9,266 nt of DNA from Persephonella sp964519345 (GTDB lineage: Bacteria > Aquificota > Aquificia > Aquificales > Hydrogenothermaceae). Shown piece by piece: positions 6,933 through 9,266 of this stretch. How positions within the stretch are numbered: position 1 is the first letter of the stretch; each line of letters starts with the position of its first letter. A program made the translations under genes and the position numbers. Below the pieces are notes generated by a model. That model was not told the DNA's origin. It ran no database searches and saw only the letters and a program-made list of their open reading frames with translations. The stretch covers positions 1 through 9,266 of the forward strand of contig CAZFKX010000002.1 in assembly GCA_964519345.1 (NCBI GenBank), written 5' to 3'.

Positions 6933-7438
6933 TTTCTACCCTCCTTATTTTTAAGTATTTCTTCTGTCTGAGAGATTATCTTTATTTTATTAATCAGCCA
7001 TCTGCCGTTTTTTTGAACCAGATCATATCTCATCTTATATCTTACTTCTGTTTCCGGATGGGCAATAGTTCCTCTTGAAGCGTCTATATACTTATATATC
7101 CATCTTTCATCTGTAAATGCTGTTGCTGTTTTCTCATTTAAGGTTATGTTTGTAAATTTTATATCAAGCAGTTTTGCATCCATGTAAAGATTATTTTCAT
7201 GCCACGACATTATCCAGATATAAAGTTTTTCAGCTACTCTTCCTGTGGTTATATCTGACATCATGCTTTTAAATCTTATAATATCAGGGAGAGCTTTACT
7301 TTTTGAAGCCTCTATTACCGTATGATTGTATATTTTTACAACCTCCTTTACTCTCTCTTCATCTGTAATTTCAGCTATTGCTGAATATACGTATATTAAA
7401 GCCGTAAGTATTAATAATTTCTTAAGGATAACTGTCAT
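6929..7438 (-). CDS. Exported NTF2-like protein of unknown function
   Basis: The 169-aa protein from the ATG at 7438 has a signal peptide or N-terminal anchor (MTVILKKLLILTALIYVYSA, then IAEI). The mature part starts with an amphipathic helix (about 26-60) and ends in beta strands (WIYKYIDAS, EVRYKMRYDLVQKNGRWLINKIKI, about 113-156). That pattern, with the final NGRWLI strand, is typical of the NTF2/SnoaL-like cone fold. It has no cysteines or haem motif. The start overlaps the end of the multihaem cytochrome gene by 17 bases. GGGAGG is present but only 2 bases before this ATG, unusually close, so initiation may depend on coupling to the upstream gene. A longer reading from 7498 lies wholly within the cytochrome gene and lacks a signal sequence at its start. 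It sits between two cytochrome genes, so a role in their assembly or in binding a partner is possible but unproven. Confidence 0.7.
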   Translation of the reverse strand: MTVILKKLLILTALIYVYSAIAEITDEERVKEVVKIYNHTVIEASKSKALPDIIRFKSMMSDITTGRVAEKLYIWIMSWHENNLYMDAKLLDIKFTNITLNEKTATAFTDERWIYKYIDASRGTIAHPETEVRYKMRYDLVQKNGRWLINKIKIISQTEEILKNKEGRK

Positions 7439-9266
7439 ATCCTCCCGCGTTCCAGTTGTGACATCTACCACCGCCGCCGCATGCTGGTGCATATGCATCG
7501 TTGGCGTCTAATGTGGTATTCCATCTAAATCCATCCATTTTTAGTTGAAGTGTGCCATTGTAGTTGAAATTGTAAGGCTCTGGCATTGATCTATACCCGA
7601 GCAGTCTTGATACTGGAGAACCATGTGGAACAGCGATATGACATTCCACGCAGGCTATTGAATACATAGGCATAGGTCTTCTTAACATATGGACCTGGGC
7701 CTGGGTCAGGTCATGGCAGTTGGTACAGAAAAGACCCTGCGTAGTTCCAGCTTTAACGTCACCAGTAGTGTAGAGAGTTCCATCTGATTTAGTAGGCCAG
7801 TTCGTATTTGGACCTTTTAGCATAAATTGGTGTGTTGATCCGTGAGGTCCCCGTGGATCTCCAGACGCCTCATTATCGGTACCGTGACAGTCTGTACAGT
7901 ACATTGTTTGATTTCCAACATTAGTATCCCATGGAGAAATGACCTGAGTATTTGTTAAAGGCTGAGCGTATCTACCTGTAGCCTGATTCCATCCGCTTAA
8001 ATTACCCATTTCATTGGTTGTCATAACAACTGGATGTGCTGATCTATTATAAGGATTGAACTCGCATGACTGATCTGTTAAAGGAATTCCGCTCTGTGAA
8101 GATGTAAATGATGTTACACAGTCTGATGTTACAGCTCCAAGTGCCCAGCCTGAATGACATTTCATGCATATCTGATACTCCTTTGTTGCCTCAGCTGTGG
8201 TGTTGTAAGTTGTAGGTTGGGTCCATCTTTGAGGCCATACAGGCTCAACTCCATAAACACCGGCTAATACATTTGAAACAAGATTTGAAGGAGTTTGAGG
8301 ATACCAACCAGATGAATCGGCTGTTGCTGCATGGGTTCCCGGTCTTGCTTTATGAGGGTTGTGGCAGTCCATACATTCAGCATGTTTTGAATCTGAAAAT
8401 TCTATGCCGTAACTTCCAGCTGGAACTCTTGGTACGCCTGTTCCATAGAGAACGTCAAGCGGTGTGTGTATATTCTGGTACAAGGGATCCATTACAGGAT
8501 GACCGTAAGTCTTATTTGGCGGGAGAAAACTTTCTATATCCTTGGCTCCTCCTGATCCGTGACATGGAGCCAGATTGCTTTGACCGGAAGCACCTTTAAA
8601 ACATGTCTGCTCTTCAGGTTTTCTTAATAGTGGTTTTCCAGAAGGTGGATATGGAGGCCTATTATGCGGTAGATGGCAGTTTCCACAGCCAAGATCAGCA
8701 ACAGATACCGAGGATCCTTCCCCAAAATGAGTATTTACACCTGAATCCGAATAAAATTTGTTGGTTACAGTGCTATGAGCACTTTGTGACCAGCCAGGTT
8801 TATCGTGGCAGGATATGCAGGTCTGATTTAGATCCTGTGCAAGATTACCAACATCAACTCTTAAAAACTGTTTATTCTGTTTATGTGGATCGTGACATGA
8901 TGTGCATTCAACATAATTCTTTCCACCATAAGTGTACAGTTTTATAGGAGGAAGTGGATGAGGGTTTACCAGCTCTACAGTCTTTACAGAGCCGTCGCCA
9001 AACGTAACCTGTATTGTTGGATCGTACTCAATCGCAACTGGATGATGAATTGATAGATCAGTTCCAATATAGGTTCTTCTATCTGAAGGTAATGTACCGT
9101 CCGGATTAACATTCTGCATCTCTATAACCGAATTTCCAAGTTCAGTTCCCCTTACGATATAAACAGCTCCTATTGCAACAGTTCCGTCGTGACAACTTAA
9201 ACACTGCCTTGATACTATACCTGGCTGTCCCTCAACTTCTGATAACTGCTGAGGCGTAGGATAGTT
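7422..9266 (-). CDS. Large multihaem cytochrome c, paired CxxCH family (5' end outside window)
   Basis: The frame is open from the window edge (614 residues visible). The Met at 9117-9119 is not the true start, because CLSCH (9189-9203) lies upstream of it in frame. Counting from the edge, canonical haem motifs are CLSCH 22-26, CTSCH 121-125, CISCH 150-154, CGNCH 194-198, CMDCH 298-302, CMKCH 367-371, CTDCH 457-461, CTNCH 514-518 and CVECH 539-543. Two spaced motifs, CX12CH (222-236) and CX5CH (596-603), may bind two more haems. Many PH/HPV histidines could be distal ligands (CHDPHK, CHLPHN, CHNPHK, GHPV, AHPV). No membrane segment is visible in this part. Residues 20-154 resemble the neighbouring tetrahaem protein. 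The protein is long, Pro/Gly/Asn-rich and richer in GC than the glycosyltransferase gene. It is probably exported and could conduct electrons across the periplasm or at the cell surface; its terminal partner is unknown. Confidence 0.9.
   Translation of the reverse strand, partial: NYPTPQQLSEVEGQPGIVSRQCLSCHDGTVAIGAVYIVRGTELGNSVIEMQNVNPDGTLPSDRRTYIGTDLSIHHPVAIEYDPTIQVTFGDGSVKTVELVNPHPLPPIKLYTYGGKNYVECTSCHDPHKQNKQFLRVDVGNLAQDLNQTCISCHDKPGWSQSAHSTVTNKFYSDSGVNTHFGEGSSVSVADLGCGNCHLPHNRPPYPPSGKPLLRKPEEQTCFKGASGQSNLAPCHGSGGAKDIESFLPPNKTYGHPVMDPLYQNIHTPLDVLYGTGVPRVPAGSYGIEFSDSKHAECMDCHNPHKARPGTHAATADSSGWYPQTPSNLVSNVLAGVYGVEPVWPQRWTQPTTYNTTAEATKEYQICMKCHSGWALGAVTSDCVTSFTSSQSGIPLTDQSCEFNPYNRSAHPVVMTTNEMGNLSGWNQATGRYAQPLTNTQVISPWDTNVGNQTMYCTDCHGTDNEASGDPRGPHGSTHQFMLKGPNTNWPTKSDGTLYTTGDVKAGTTQGLFCTNCHDLTQAQVHMLRRPMPMYSIACVECHIAVPHGSPVSRLLGYRSMPEPYNFNYNGTLQLKMDGFRWNTTLDANDAYAPACGGGGRCHNWNAGGYDSYP

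Noticed and set aside
7439..7498. Longer N terminus for the NTF2-like protein starting MHMHQHAAAV
   Set aside because: This stretch is the out-of-phase reading of the cytochrome C terminus, has no ribosome binding site, and would hide the signal peptide 20 residues inside.
8210..8268. A possible further haem site in the large cytochrome, from Cys residues around residues 383 and 401 (CX17C)
   Set aside because: The second Cys is followed by Glu, not His, so it does not meet the haem-binding pattern. A disulfide in an inserted loop is more likely. These residues lie at about 8064-8120 rather than at the edges of this interval.
8273..8947. Two + strand open frames of 108 and 114 codons opposite the multihaem cytochrome
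   Set aside because: They are antisense shadows with no ribosome binding site, no signal sequence and no recognisable family.
9117..9119. Met at the start of a 565-aa reading of the multihaem cytochrome
   Set aside because: The frame continues open to the window edge and includes a CLSCH haem motif and family-typical residues, and no signal peptide follows this Met.
1..9266. CRISPR arrays, tRNA or rRNA genes, insertion sequences
   Set aside because: No regularly spaced repeats, no tRNA-like or rRNA segments, and no transposase or terminal inverted repeats were seen on either strand.

Overview
The window looks like a chromosomal segment of a thermophilic, microaerobic Aquificota bacterium, most likely Persephonella or a close relative in the Hydrogenothermaceae. 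The best pointer is the periplasmic alpha-carbonic anhydrase at 1574-2302, whose sequence is very close to what I recall of the Persephonella marina enzyme. Low-GC codon use, a single-chain CcsB-CcsA haem lyase and several c-type cytochromes fit this. The taxonomic call is from memory and was not computed.

Layout on the + strand: 1-184 is the 3' end of an aconitase B gene, followed by a short GC hairpin. A hairpin that buries the ribosome binding site precedes a glycosyltransferase-like/TPR protein (276-1496). Next come a secreted alpha-carbonic anhydrase (1574-2302) with a strong terminator, an intergenic region with overlapping dyads, the large fused cytochrome c synthetase CcsBA (2431-5631), a 209-base AT-rich gap with a promoter and a perfect 10-bp dyad, and a secreted tetrahaem cytochrome (5841-6566).

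A perfect bidirectional terminator (6580-6607) separates this from a tightly packed - strand operon. Its order of transcription is a very large multihaem cytochrome (7422-9266, 5' end outside the window), an exported NTF2-like protein of unknown role (6929-7438, 17-nt overlap), and a small monohaem cytochrome c (6606-6932, ATGA overlap).

The right half is a cytochrome island. CcsBA attaches haem on the outer face of the membrane. Its likely clients here are the tetrahaem protein (4 CxxCH), the large cytochrome (9 canonical CxxCH plus two spaced-out Cys...CysHis motifs in the visible part) and the monohaem carrier. The visible start of the large cytochrome is built on the same haem module as the stand-alone tetrahaem protein encoded convergently next to it. 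The most interesting points are this shared module, the CX12CH and CX5CH motifs, the possible internal start at the CcsB/CcsA junction, the leader hairpin that hides a Shine-Dalgarno sequence, and the three dyad elements. The physiological electron donor and acceptor cannot be read from this window.
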